In this document: piece after piece, positions 46,419 to 55,958 of the stretch
Layout: each line of letters begins with the position of its first letter
How positions within the stretch are numbered: position 1 is the stretch's first letter
DNA from: Azospirillum halopraeferens DSM 3675
GTDB taxonomy: Bacteria > Pseudomonadota > Alphaproteobacteria > Azospirillales > Azospirillaceae
Assembly (NCBI RefSeq): GCF_000429625.1
Contig: NZ_KE386928.1
Span: forward strand, 163,913 to 227,912
Direction: 5' to 3'
Length of the DNA stretch: 64,000 bases
Translations under genes and position numbers: made by a program
The notes under the pieces: model-generated
Databases searched by the model: none
The model's input: the letters and a program-made list of their open reading frames with translations, nothing else
Told to the model about the DNA's origin: nothing

Positions 46419-47609
46419 TTACCGGGTTTCCAGCCCCATCAGGGAGCGGGCGAACTGGTCGGCGTCGAAGGGGCGCAGGTCCTCCACGCCCTCACCCACG
46501 CCAATGGCGTGGACCGGCAGCCTGAACTTCTCCGCCAGCGCCACCAGCACGCCGCCGCGGGCCGAGCCGTCCAGCTTGGTCAGGATCAGGCCGCTGACGT
46601 TGACCATGTCGCGGAAGACCTCGACCTGGCTGTGGGCGTTCTGGCCGGTGGTGGCGTCCAGCGTCAGCAGGGTGGTGTGGGGGGCGCTCTCGTCCAGCTT
46701 CTTGATGACGCGCACCACCTTCTTCAGCTCTTCCATCAGGCCGGCCTTGTTCTGCAGCCGGCCGGCGGTGTCGATCAGCAGCACGTCGACGCCGTCGCGC
46801 CGGGCGCGCTCCAGGGCATCGAAGGCGAGACCGGCGGCGTCGGCCCCGGTGTCCCTGGCGACCACGGGGCAGCCCGTGCGTTCCCCCCAGATCCTGAGCT
46901 GGCTGACCGCGGCGGCGCGGAAGGTGTCGCCGGCGGCGAGCATGACGCTCTTGCCCTCGTCGCGGAACTGGCGGGCCAGCTTGCCGATGGTGGTCGTCTT
47001 GCCCGTGCCGTTGACGCCCACCACCAGGATGACGTGGGGCCGGTGCGCCGGGTCGATGGCGAGGGGCTGCGCCACGGGGGTGAGGATCTTCGCCACCTCG
47101 CCGGCCAGGGCCCGCTTCACCTCGTCGGGCGACACCTCCTTGCCGAAGCGGGTGCGCGCCAGTTCCGCCGTCATCTTCGCGGCCGTGACCGGCCCGAGAT
47201 CGGCGGTGATCAGCAGCTCCTCCAGCTCCTCCAGCGCGTCGTCGTCCAGCTTGCGCTTGGTGAAGATGCCGGTGATGCCGTCGGTCAGCCGGGACGAGGA
47301 CTTGGACAGCCCCTCCTTCAGGCGCGACAGCCAGCCCTTCTTTTTCGGCTCCTCCGCCGGGGCCGGCACGGCCGCGACGGGCGGCGGGGCTTCCACCTCC
47401 TCCGGCTCTTCCGGCACCTCGGCGACGGTCCGCTCCTCGGGCTCTTCCGGTGCGTCGGCGTGCACCTCCGGCGCGATCGGTTCGGGGGCGATCGGTTCGG
47501 GGGCGGCCGGTTCGGGGGCGGGCGGGGGAACCGATTCCGTCGGCTGCGTGTGCTCCTCGTCCCGGGGCTGCTCCTCGGGCTTCTTGCGGCCGAACCAGCG
47601 CAGGATCAT
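46419..47609 (-). CDS. ftsY: Signal recognition particle receptor FtsY
   Basis: A 396-residue SRP receptor GTPase. An acidic, Pro/Glu-rich N-terminal region (residues 10-90) is followed by the NG domain: N-domain helices from about 95, then G1 GVNGTGKTTTIGKLA, G3 DTAGRLQNK and G4 TKLDGSARGG. It docks ribosome-SRP complexes to the membrane. Its ATG overlaps the stop of mtaB (ATGA), part of the dapF-mtaB-ftsY order typical of alphaproteobacteria. Confidence 0.96.
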   Translation of the reverse strand: MILRWFGRKKPEEQPRDEEHTQPTESVPPPAPEPAAPEPIAPEPIAPEVHADAPEEPEERTVAEVPEEPEEVEAPPPVAAVPAPAEEPKKKGWLSRLKEGLSKSSSRLTDGITGIFTKRKLDDDALEELEELLITADLGPVTAAKMTAELARTRFGKEVSPDEVKRALAGEVAKILTPVAQPLAIDPAHRPHVILVVGVNGTGKTTTIGKLARQFRDEGKSVMLAAGDTFRAAAVSQLRIWGERTGCPVVARDTGADAAGLAFDALERARRDGVDVLLIDTAGRLQNKAGLMEELKKVVRVIKKLDESAPHTTLLTLDATTGQNAHSQVEVFRDMVNVSGLILTKLDGSARGGVLVALAEKFRLPVHAIGVGEGVEDLRPFDADQFARSLMGLETR

Positions 47610-48892
47610 GAGCGCTCCGAACTCCCTGTGGCGGTGTCGAGGGGGCGGCCGGTCAGCCGCTCGCCGTCGATGCCGGTGATGCGGGTGGGAACCAGCGTGC
47701 CGGGCGCGAAGGCCCGGTCCAGGCGGATCTCGGTGAAGTGTTCGGTGCGGCCCAGGGTGTCCTTCTCCACCAGCACCGTGGCGGTGCGGCCGACCGCCGC
47801 CGCGAGATGGCGCCGCACCGCGGCCGCTCCGGCGGCGCGCAGGCGGGCGGCGCGCTCCTTGCGGAAGGGCGCGTTGTCGTTGGGCATGCGGGCCGCCGGG
47901 GTGCCGGGGCGCGGGCTGTAGGGAAAGACGTGCAGCCAGGTCAGCCCGCAGTCCTCCACCAGGCGCAGCGTGTTGGTGAACATCGCCTCGTCCTCGGTGG
48001 GGAAGCCGGCGATCAGGTCGGCGCCGAACACCATGTCGGGCCGCGCCCGCCGCACCCGCTCGCAGAAGGCCACGGCGTCGGCGCGGGAGTGGCGGCGCTT
48101 CATGCGCTTCAGGATCAGGTCGTCGCCGGCCTGGAGCGACAGGTGCAGGTGCGGCATCAGCCGCGGCTCACTCTCGATCAGGCGCCAGAGGTCGTCGTCG
48201 ATCTCGATGCAGTCCAGCGACGACAGGCGCAGGCGCGCCAGCTCCGGCACGCAGGCCAGCAGGCGGCGCACCATCTGCCCCAGCGTCGGCGTGCCCGGCA
48301 GGTCGGGGCCGTAGCTGGTGATGTCCACGCCCGACAGCACCACCTCGTTGTAGCCGGCGGCGACCAGCGCCTTCACCTGGTCCACCACCGCGCCCAGCGG
48401 GACCGAGCGCGACGGACCGCGGCCGTAGGGGATGATGCAGAAGGTGCAGCGGTGGTCGCAGCCCTGCTGCACCTGGACGAAGGCGCGCGCCCGATCCTCG
48501 AAGCCGCCGATCAGGTGGCCGGCGGTTTCCTTCACCGACATGATGTCGTTGACCAGAACCCTTTCGGCCGGCGGCAGGCCCCAGCTTTCGGGCTGCAGCT
48601 TCTCCCGGTTGCCCAGCACCTGGTCGACCTCGGTCATGGCGGCGTAGCGCGCCGGGTCGATCTGAGCGGCGCAGCCGGTGACCACGATGCGGGCGTCCGG
48701 GTTCTCCCGGCGCAGCTTGCGGATGGCCTGGCGCGCCTGCCGCTCCGCCTCGGAGGTGACGGCGCAGGTGTTGACGACGATCACGTTCCCCAGCCCGGCG
48801 TTGCGCGCGTGGCTGCGCATCACCTCCGACTCGTAGGTGTTGAGCCGGCAGCCGAAGGTGACGATCTCGGGATCGCAGGGGGGAGGGGGCAT
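47606..48892 (-). CDS. mtaB: tRNA t6A37 methylthiotransferase MtaB
   Basis: A 428-residue radical-SAM methylthiotransferase that makes ms2t6A at A37 of tRNA. The N-terminal UPF0004 domain supplies three cluster cysteines (FGCRLN, NTCAVT, GCAAQ), and the radical-SAM cluster is CDHRCTFCIIPYGRG. A TRAM domain closes the C-terminus (about 365-428). The ATG at 48892 follows GGGGG-rich sequence of uncertain SD quality. Its stop is coupled to ftsY, and it begins five bp after the dapF stop. Confidence 0.94.
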   Translation of the reverse strand: MPPPPCDPEIVTFGCRLNTYESEVMRSHARNAGLGNVIVVNTCAVTSEAERQARQAIRKLRRENPDARIVVTGCAAQIDPARYAAMTEVDQVLGNREKLQPESWGLPPAERVLVNDIMSVKETAGHLIGGFEDRARAFVQVQQGCDHRCTFCIIPYGRGPSRSVPLGAVVDQVKALVAAGYNEVVLSGVDITSYGPDLPGTPTLGQMVRRLLACVPELARLRLSSLDCIEIDDDLWRLIESEPRLMPHLHLSLQAGDDLILKRMKRRHSRADAVAFCERVRRARPDMVFGADLIAGFPTEDEAMFTNTLRLVEDCGLTWLHVFPYSPRPGTPAARMPNDNAPFRKERAARLRAAGAAAVRRHLAAAVGRTATVLVEKDTLGRTEHFTEIRLDRAFAPGTLVPTRITGIDGERLTGRPLDTATGSSERS

Positions 48893-48897
48893 GGTGC

Positions 48898-49728
48898 TCA
48901 CGCCGTCAACCCGGCGGCCAGGCGGCCGGTGAAGCTGACGGCGACCGGGCCGCTCATCAGAACACGGCCCGGGGCGGTCCATTCGATGGTCAGGGTGCCG
49001 CCGTCCAGCACCACGTCGGCCTTGCGGCCGGTCAGGCCGCGCCGCGCCGCCGCCACCAGGGTGGCGCAGGCGCCGGTGCCGCAGGCCCGCGTCACGCCGA
49101 CCCCGCGCTCCCACACGCGCATGCGGATGTGCGAGGGGCCCAGCACGGTGGCGAACTCCACGTTCGTGCGCTCGGGGAACAGGGGGTGGTGCTCCAGGCC
49201 GGGGCCGATGCGCTCCACCTCCACCGACTCGGCGTCGGGCACGAAGAAGACGCAGTGCGGGTTGCCCATGTTCACCGCCACCGGGTCGGCGACGCCGTCC
49301 TGCGCGATGGGCAGGTGCAGGGTGTCGACGGCCCGGGCCAGCGGGATCTCCGCCCACTCCAGCCGCGCCGGTCCCATGTCCACGGTCACCGCCTCGGGTC
49401 CGGCGCGCCACGCCTCCAGGGGGCCGCACGCCGTCTCGAACCGCACGTGGTCGCCGCCGGTCTCCTCCATCAGCAGCCAGCCGACGCAGCGCGCGGCGTT
49501 GCCGCACGCCTCGACCTCGCCGCCGTCGGCGTTGCGGATGCGCATCAGCGCCGCCGCACCGGGGGTGCGCGGCGGTTCCACCACGATGAACTGGTCGCAG
49601 CCGACCCCGGTCTTGCGGTCGGCCATGGCCCGCACCGCCGCCACGGAGGGGGCGAAGGGCTCCGTCCGGGCATCGATCACGACGAAGTCGTTGCCGAGCC
49701 CGTGCATCTTCAGGAATTCGCGCGTCAT
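48898..49728 (-). CDS. dapF: Diaminopimelate epimerase DapF
   Basis: A 276-residue enzyme that converts LL- to meso-diaminopimelate for lysine and peptidoglycan. Both catalytic cysteines are present: EACGNAARC near residue 74 and RACGTGACATL near residue 217. The opening FLKMHGLGNDFVVID is the family start, fixing the ATG at 49728. It is the first gene of the dapF-mtaB-ftsY operon. Confidence 0.96.
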   Translation of the reverse strand: MTREFLKMHGLGNDFVVIDARTEPFAPSVAAVRAMADRKTGVGCDQFIVVEPPRTPGAAALMRIRNADGGEVEACGNAARCVGWLLMEETGGDHVRFETACGPLEAWRAGPEAVTVDMGPARLEWAEIPLARAVDTLHLPIAQDGVADPVAVNMGNPHCVFFVPDAESVEVERIGPGLEHHPLFPERTNVEFATVLGPSHIRMRVWERGVGVTRACGTGACATLVAAARRGLTGRKADVVLDGGTLTIEWTAPGRVLMSGPVAVSFTGRLAAGLTA

Positions 49729-49786
49729 GACCGCCGTTATATGGCGATGCACCGTAAGGAGTCCATGGCGGCGGCACACCCGCCGT

Positions 49787-50239
49787 TCACGCCTCGCGGA
49801 AGACCAGGAGCTTGGAGGCGGTAAAGTTGAAGAGCATGCCGGCCAGCGAGCCGACCGCCACCGCCAGGGCGGGATGGGCGGTGAACAGGGCGCCATAGGC
49901 GATGCAGCCGGCGTATGCCGCGTAGTTGACGACACCGCCCACCGAATTGGCGGCGATGAACTTCGCCCACTGGCGGTGCAGCGGGTCCCGCCGGGCCGTG
50001 CGGAAGGTGAAGGCGCGGTTCAGCGCCCAGGTGGCGGTGGCCGCGGCGAAGAAGGACGGCACCCGCGCCGCCAGGAACCCGGCGTCGCCGTAGGCATGCA
50101 GGGCGAGGCCGTGCAGCACCGCGTACAGCACCGCCACGTCGACCGCCAGGCCGATGACGCCGACGACCCCGAAGGCGCCGAACTGGCGCGCCAGCCGTCC
50201 GGCGCGGGCGTTCGACAGGCGGGCAAGCGGCCCGGTCAT
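49787..50239 (-). CDS. GtrA-like flippase family membrane protein
   Basis: A 150-residue protein with four membrane helices (about 22-45, 50-75, 95-112, 120-145). The GtrA features are FGVVGVIGLAVDVAVLYA, FFAAATATWALNRAFTFR and the C-terminal LFNFTASKLLVFR. GtrA proteins move or present polyprenyl-linked sugars for surface glycosylation. The ATG overlaps the GT2 stop (ATGA), so it works with that transferase. Confidence 0.9.
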   Translation of the reverse strand: MTGPLARLSNARAGRLARQFGAFGVVGVIGLAVDVAVLYAVLHGLALHAYGDAGFLAARVPSFFAAATATWALNRAFTFRTARRDPLHRQWAKFIAANSVGGVVNYAAYAGCIAYGALFTAHPALAVAVGSLAGMLFNFTASKLLVFREA

Positions 50240-51273
50240 CGCACGGCCCCGGCGTGGGCCGGCTCCGGCTCCCGCTCCGGCGCCGCGGTGCCGGCCGCCG
50301 GCAGCGGCGGGCGTGCCGGCGGCGTGCCGGGGGCGGGAATGGTGAGGTAGCGCAGCCGCTTCAGCTCGCGCCGGCCATGGGTCACGGTGTCGAGGATCAG
50401 GCCGCAAACCAGGCTGAGCATGCCGGTCAGCGCCAGCCCGGTCGCCAGCACCGCGGTGGGCAGGCGCGGCACCATGCCCGTCTGCAGGTAGGTGGCGATC
50501 AGCGGGGCGACGAGGCCGAGGGCGACCAGCAGCAGCAGGCCGGCGATCGAGGCAAAGAAGGGCAGAGGGCGCTCCTCCTTCACCAGGATCAGGATGGTGC
50601 GCAGGATGCGGAAGCCGTCGCGGAAGGTGCGCAGCTTGCTGGCCGAGCCGGCGGGGCGGTCCTTGTAGGGGGTCTTCACCTCGGCGATGGGCATGCGCAG
50701 CTCCAGCGCGTGCACCGTCAGCTCGGTCTCCGTCTCGAACCCCGACGCCAGGGCCGGGAAGGTCTTGACGAAGCGGCGCGAGAACACCCGGTAGCCGGAC
50801 AGCATGTCCTGGATGCGGTTGCCGAAGATGTGGGCGACGATGCCCGTCAGCACCTTGTTGCCGAAACGGTGGCCGGGCCGGTAGGCCGCCACGATGTCGG
50901 TGACGCGCGCGCCGTTGACCATGTCGAGCTGGTCCTCCCACAGGCGCTGCACCATCATCGGCGCCGAGGCGGCGTGGTAGGTGTCGTCGCCGTCCACCAG
51001 CACGTACACGTCCGCCTCGATGTCGGCGAACATGCGGCGCATGACGTTGCCCTTGCCCTGCAGCGGCTCGTGGCGGACCACGGCACCGGCGGCCCGCGCC
51101 ACCTCCGCCGTCCGGTCGGCCGAATTGTTGTCGTAGACGTACACCGTGGCGTCGGGCAGCGCGGCGCGGAAATCGCGCACAACCTGGCCGATCGCAGCCT
51201 CCTCGTTGTAGCAGGGGACCAGGACCGCGATGACGGGCGGGGTGGCGGGAGTCACGGTGGTGGTGACGGTCAT
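50236..51273 (-). CDS. Family 2 glycosyltransferase (GtrB/dolichol-phosphate-sugar synthase type)
   Basis: A 345-residue transferase. The catalytic domain (1-240) has VLVPCYNEEAAIGQV, VYDNNSADRT and the DXD motif in LVDGDDTYH. Two membrane helices follow at about 250-310, then a Pro-rich tail. Such enzymes load a sugar from UDP/GDP onto a polyprenyl phosphate. It is coupled to the GtrA gene. The next gene upstream is divergent. Confidence 0.9.
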   Translation of the reverse strand: MTVTTTVTPATPPVIAVLVPCYNEEAAIGQVVRDFRAALPDATVYVYDNNSADRTAEVARAAGAVVRHEPLQGKGNVMRRMFADIEADVYVLVDGDDTYHAASAPMMVQRLWEDQLDMVNGARVTDIVAAYRPGHRFGNKVLTGIVAHIFGNRIQDMLSGYRVFSRRFVKTFPALASGFETETELTVHALELRMPIAEVKTPYKDRPAGSASKLRTFRDGFRILRTILILVKEERPLPFFASIAGLLLLVALGLVAPLIATYLQTGMVPRLPTAVLATGLALTGMLSLVCGLILDTVTHGRRELKRLRYLTIPAPGTPPARPPLPAAGTAAPEREPEPAHAGAVR

Positions 51274-51512
51274 GGCTGGGAACGCACCCTATGCGGCAAC
51301 GGACTGGATATGGCAGCTAGAACAGCACAAAGCCGGCCATTATTCCACCTCGTCGATCCGGTTTGGCCGGGGTGTGCCATCGTTCTGATTGTATTGAATG
51401 CTGGGAATATGGCATAGGTTGCGGCAACCGCAGGCTGCCTTCCGTTCCCGCGCTGTCGGGGGGAATGGCCGGGGACCGGCGGTGACTCGCTCGCAGTCTT
51501 CGAGGCTCCCGG

Positions 51513-52895
51513 ATGACTATCGTCTACCGAACGTTGATGGCGGCCGTGCTGGCGCCGGTCGGTGGCGCCCTGCTGTTCCTATGTGTGGCTCTGCCGTTCA
51601 ACATCGCCACCCATGAAGCCGACCTGGCGGCGGTGCGGGACGGGCTGCGGGCTGCCGATGCGCGCCGCGCCTTCCTGGCCGACCCGCGGAGCGCCGTGCT
51701 GGGGGTGCCGTTCGACCCGGTGCGCGGTAGCGACCAGTTCACCGATTGCATCGTGCTGCTGCAGGTCCTCTACCGCCACGAGGATCGGTTGAAGGATGCG
51801 GTCGATTCCCGCATGGGCGAGTTCACCCCGGTCCCCTGCGAGCGGGTGATGCAGGCGGTGGACGGCGCGGTGTCGCCGCCGGGATCCTACTTCCGCTACT
51901 GGATGGGATCGCGCTACCTGCTCCAGGCCTTTCTGCCGGCGATGACGGTGGAGGAGGTGAGGAACCTCTATAAAACCTTGTCCTATGGGGCGGTCGCGGT
52001 GCTGGTCCTGGCGGCGTTCCGGGTGTCGCGGCCGGTCGGCCTGGCCGTTCTCCCGGTCGGCGCCGCGTTGATCGTCGGGCTCGGCCTCGACGTGTTCGGC
52101 CAGCACCTCGGCCACGCTCCGACCTATTTCGTTCCGATGGCCCTGGCGGCGCTGATGTGCGCCGTTTCCGGCTGGTTCGTCGACGTGGGGCGCCGACTCG
52201 TCGCCGTCGCCGTGATCGCCGCGTCCGTTGCCTACTTCGACATTCTCAGCGGCGGCCTGCCCTTCATGCTGGCGCTGATGCTCTTCATCACGCACCTCTG
52301 CTACGGCAGCACCCTGTCGCCGCACGGGTCCGCCCGTGCCGGGAACCCGATCCTGTCCTTCGCCGCGGTCGGCGCGGTGTTCACCGCGACCGCGATCCTG
52401 GTGGTGGTCGCGAAACTGGCGGCCATGGCGACCATCGCCGGCATGCACGACCCATTCTCGGCCTTCCTCGCGTCGCTGTCGGACCGTATGGGGACCACGG
52501 TGCTCGACTTCACGGTGACGCGTGCGATGGTGTTCGAGAAGCTGTGGGAGTTCCGCGTGTTCGCCTTCTCCGGCAGCCCGTTGCGCGCCGACCTCGTCCT
52601 GGCGGCCGGTGCCGCCGCCTGGGGACTGGCGATCGCTGCCGCGCCTCTGTGCCGGTCCCGGCGGACGGTGGCGCTGGACGTGCTGCTGCTGTTGGCAGCG
52701 GCGGCAACGGTCCCGGCATGGTACATGGCGTTCGTGAACCACACCTTCATCCACACCTGGTTCATGGTCCGGGTCGGCACGCTTCCCGTTGCCATAGGCT
52801 TCTCCGCCCTGGTGGTGGTGGCGGTCGCGATGGTAAGGCAGAGGCGTGCGGCGGCAGCGTTGGGCTGGGTCGGGGAACCGGCGTGGCGGGGCTGA
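51513..52895 (+). CDS. Polytopic membrane protein, unknown
   Basis: A 460-residue protein with about ten predicted membrane helices and a larger non-membrane segment at about residues 35-135 (after the first helix) where YFRYWMGSRYLLQAF is a recognisable landmark. A late HTFIHTWFMVR lies in the last helical region. The topology (one N-terminal helix, large loop, then helices) suggests a GT-C-like or polyprenyl-glycan-processing protein, and its neighbours support this, but no motif fixes it. It may be specific to the surface-glycan locus. It is 240 bp from the divergent GT2 gene. Confidence 0.6.
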   Translation: MTIVYRTLMAAVLAPVGGALLFLCVALPFNIATHEADLAAVRDGLRAADARRAFLADPRSAVLGVPFDPVRGSDQFTDCIVLLQVLYRHEDRLKDAVDSRMGEFTPVPCERVMQAVDGAVSPPGSYFRYWMGSRYLLQAFLPAMTVEEVRNLYKTLSYGAVAVLVLAAFRVSRPVGLAVLPVGAALIVGLGLDVFGQHLGHAPTYFVPMALAALMCAVSGWFVDVGRRLVAVAVIAASVAYFDILSGGLPFMLALMLFITHLCYGSTLSPHGSARAGNPILSFAAVGAVFTATAILVVVAKLAAMATIAGMHDPFSAFLASLSDRMGTTVLDFTVTRAMVFEKLWEFRVFAFSGSPLRADLVLAAGAAAWGLAIAAAPLCRSRRTVALDVLLLLAAAATVPAWYMAFVNHTFIHTWFMVRVGTLPVAIGFSALVVVAVAMVRQRRAAAALGWVGEPAWRG

Positions 52896-52949
52896 TCCGC
52901 TTGCAGATTACGGGCGCCGATCATCGGCGCAGGTGCGCAAGGGGGGGAT

Positions 52950-54035
52950 ATGCGATCGCTGACCCGATGGATCCGTCGGCGCGATGAGGAGGCGCCTCTC
53001 TCGGCCGGGGCGGCTGCCGCGTCGGACGCGGCGGCGGAGCCTGCGGCGCAGAGCAAGGGCGAGGGTGAGGGCGAAGACGCCCGCACCGCCACACGCGCCA
53101 CCCTGACCGACGAGTGGAAGCAGCGCCAGGCCAAGGTGGACTGGATGCATGCCCCGCAGATGGCGCCCTACGTCAACGGCCTGGTGTCCGGGCGCGCCAT
53201 GGAGGACGGCGGCCATTGGTCGGCGTACGCGTGCAACCTTCATGTCCGGCCGCTGTACGAACGGCGGCGCGCGTCCGGCGCGGATGGGGGCACGGGCCTG
53301 TCGATGCTCGCCGTCGGCTGCGGCACCGCTCACATCGAGCGCAGCCTGGTCGAGGCGTTCCGCTGGCCGGTCAGCCGCCTGGTGGGGCTCGAGTACGACG
53401 ATGCCCTGCGCGCCGCCGCGGCGGCCTCGTTCGCGGAACTGCCCGAAGTCGATGCGACGTTCCGCCACTTCGACTTCAACGGTGACAACAGCGCCGGCGA
53501 GCGGTTCGACATCGTCTTCTGTTGCCACGCCATCCACCACGCGACCGAGGTGGAGGGGCTTCTGCGCTTCATCAATGCCAGCCTGAAGGACGACGGACTG
53601 TTCATCGGCATCGAGTACTTCGGTCCGACGCGTTTCCAGATCGAGCACGACGTGCTGCCGATCATCGAGGAGCTGTTCGCCATGCTGCCGCCGGACCTTC
53701 GGCGCGACCTGGGCGATCCCGACGGCGCGGTGGCCGAGCGCTTCAGGCCCGCCACCATCGCCGAGGTCGCCGGCTTCGACCCCTCGGAATCGGTGCGCAG
53801 TTCCGACCTGCGTACGCTGCTGTTCGCCACCTTTCCGGTGCTCGACCTCAAGCCGATGGGGGGGACGATCCTGCGCTGGCTGCTGCAGAACCGTGCCGGC
53901 AACTTCCGGGACGACGACCCCAACCACGTGGCGATCATCCGCCTGCTCCAGTTCATCGAGCGCGAATTCATCGCCTTGCGGCGCATCCGCTCCGACGACT
54001 TGTTCTTCGTCGTCGGCAAGAGCGATCGCATCTAG
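52950..54035 (+). CDS. SAM-dependent methyltransferase
   Basis: A 361-residue class I methyltransferase. The SAM-binding motif I is MLAVGCGTAHIERSL (about 118-132), followed by LVGLEYDDALR and the FDIVFCCHAIHHATEVEGLL motif IV region. Residues 15-55 are an Ala/Glu-rich linker. The acceptor may be a glycan or lipid given the locus, which is inference. It follows the polytopic protein by 55 bp on the same strand and is convergent with the GT-C-like gene. Confidence 0.8.
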   Translation: MRSLTRWIRRRDEEAPLSAGAAAASDAAAEPAAQSKGEGEGEDARTATRATLTDEWKQRQAKVDWMHAPQMAPYVNGLVSGRAMEDGGHWSAYACNLHVRPLYERRRASGADGGTGLSMLAVGCGTAHIERSLVEAFRWPVSRLVGLEYDDALRAAAAASFAELPEVDATFRHFDFNGDNSAGERFDIVFCCHAIHHATEVEGLLRFINASLKDDGLFIGIEYFGPTRFQIEHDVLPIIEELFAMLPPDLRRDLGDPDGAVAERFRPATIAEVAGFDPSESVRSSDLRTLLFATFPVLDLKPMGGTILRWLLQNRAGNFRDDDPNHVAIIRLLQFIEREFIALRRIRSDDLFFVVGKSDRI

Positions 54036-54113
54036 TCCCGGGTTCGGTCAGTCATGACGTCGAACCCGGTTTCGGCCGCGACGGCGGCCGCGGCCCGATA
54101 GGGCTGAATTGCT

Positions 54114-55739
54114 CTATCCGGCGCCCCCGCTGCCGGAAACCCGCTCAACCCGGCACAGGTTCAGCGGCTCCCCGAGGTTGTTGGGGATGACGCGGCAGGC
54201 GTCGGGGTCGAGGCGCAGCCCCATCAGCGCCGCCGCGCGCGCGGCACCCGGCGTGTCGGGGATGGTGCTGAGCATCAGGAAGCGTCCCTCGTGCGCCGCC
54301 ACCCGCCGCTGCACGATGCCGAGGTAGGCGTTGCCCACCGAATCCGGTTGCAGGAAGTTGGACTGGATGCGCACGAAGGGAATCTGCGGCGGGAACTCCG
54401 GGATGACGTGGGACGTCGCCCAGTAGCCGGCCATCAGCACCATGGTTTCATGGGGCGCCTCGACCGGCGGCACCTCCGCCTGCACCCAGGTGCGGCTCCA
54501 CGGCACGCGGCCCCAATCGGCGGGCACCGCCGTCGCCTGCGCCGTCGCCAGCAGCAGCACCGCTAGGCCCAGCCGGGCGCCGCGCCGCAGCGGCAGCCAC
54601 CCCGCCGCCAGCACGATGGCGAGGGGCGCCACCATCTCCAGCGGCACCAGATAGCGGTAGATGCAGAACATCCACACCCACAGCGCGTAGGCCGCCGCGA
54701 CCGCCACCAGCAGGAAACGGGCCGCCGCGGGGTCGCCGACCGGGCGCGCCCGCCGGCCCGCCAGCCGGGCGATGCCGCCGGCCAGCACCGCCAGCGGCAC
54801 CAGCACAAACAGGATCACCACCCGCAGGTCGAACCACGGCACCTCGCCCGCCGCCAGCGGTTCGGCGGTGAAGATGAAGGGGAACAGCAGCCGCTCCCGC
54901 AGGCCGTCGGGGAAGAAGGAGACGTTGCGGTACGCGTCGGGGGCGGCGAAGGGTGACAGGAACAGATGGTTCATGTGAGGGAACAGGGGGTTCCCGTAAT
55001 CCTGCCAGAGGTGCGCCATCCAGAAGCCGGACACCGCCGCCACGCCCGCCAGCGCCCCGATCCCGAAGACGACCGCCAGCCACAGCCGCCGCCACGGCGA
55101 CCCCGGCAGCACCGGGAAGGCGAGACACAGGCCCGTGGCGTAGATCGCCATGGGCATCTTCAGCCCCATGGCGGCCCCGGCGAGCATCCCGGCGGCGGCG
55201 GCGCGCCACGCCGCCGGGCGCGCCGGTCCGCGCGTCAGTCCGGGGATGTCGGCGAGCACGATCACCAGAGCCCCCAGCACGCCGAGGCTCAGCACGTTGT
55301 CATAGAAGGTGGTGCCGATCAGGCCGAGCGCGCCGCCGCCCAGGCCCGCCATGACGCCGACGATGGCGGCCAACCCGACCCGCCCCATGTCCGGCAGCGG
55401 GCGCAGCGCCGCCAGCGCCGCCGCGAAGGCGAGCGACAGGTTGATCCCCTGCACCGTGCCGAGCAGGAAGCCGACCACGGGCGCCGGCCAGGCCGAGGCG
55501 GCCAGGAAGAACGGAACGTCCAGCAGCGGGTTGTAGAAGGTCGGCATCTGCGCCGGCAGCAGATCGAAACCGATTCGTCCGGTCAGGAAGGCGTAGGCGT
55601 TGTACCAGTGGTAGTTCCGCAGGTCCCAGTTGGCGTCCATGCCGTAGCGCAGGGTCAGCGCCCCGTAGGCGAGCGGCGCCAGCCACAGGAACAGGCGGGC
55701 CAGGAACCGGGCGCGGCGGTCGGCGGTCGGCAGGATCAT
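54114..55739 (-). CDS. GT-C-like membrane glycosyltransferase
   Basis: A 541-residue protein with about 11 membrane helices. The first periplasmic loop has RYGMDANWDLRNYHWYNAYAF (positions about 31-51), with the acidic residue after helix 1 that is usual for GT-C enzymes using polyprenyl-linked donors. The C-terminal 100 residues form a soluble domain. The ATG at 55739 is preferred since the upstream frame is unrelated. It may act with the GtrA/GT2 pair. The sugar and acceptor are unknown. Confidence 0.7.
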   Translation of the reverse strand: MILPTADRRARFLARLFLWLAPLAYGALTLRYGMDANWDLRNYHWYNAYAFLTGRIGFDLLPAQMPTFYNPLLDVPFFLAASAWPAPVVGFLLGTVQGINLSLAFAAALAALRPLPDMGRVGLAAIVGVMAGLGGGALGLIGTTFYDNVLSLGVLGALVIVLADIPGLTRGPARPAAWRAAAAGMLAGAAMGLKMPMAIYATGLCLAFPVLPGSPWRRLWLAVVFGIGALAGVAAVSGFWMAHLWQDYGNPLFPHMNHLFLSPFAAPDAYRNVSFFPDGLRERLLFPFIFTAEPLAAGEVPWFDLRVVILFVLVPLAVLAGGIARLAGRRARPVGDPAAARFLLVAVAAAYALWVWMFCIYRYLVPLEMVAPLAIVLAAGWLPLRRGARLGLAVLLLATAQATAVPADWGRVPWSRTWVQAEVPPVEAPHETMVLMAGYWATSHVIPEFPPQIPFVRIQSNFLQPDSVGNAYLGIVQRRVAAHEGRFLMLSTIPDTPGAARAAALMGLRLDPDACRVIPNNLGEPLNLCRVERVSGSGGAG

Positions 55740-55958
55740 GGCGAGGCGGCCGGCGGTCGGAGGGGCGAGCGACGCATTTGTGTTAAGCCAGACGAGCGAT
55801 GGCCGCAAGGCCGGCGCAGCGGCGAAGCCTGTGAAACCCTTCGCTTCCGCCGGGTGGAAACGCGGTGAAGCTGCCTCTGGCGTCGACGGCGCCAGTCTGC
55901 TATTCACCGGACTCCGACCGGCGCCTTTGCCGAAATTTCGCGCGCGACAGGTAATGCG

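Noticed and set aside
47738..50350. An 870-codon plus-strand open frame opposite mtaB and dapF
   Set aside because: Spans several proven minus-strand genes and their junctions; no protein features.
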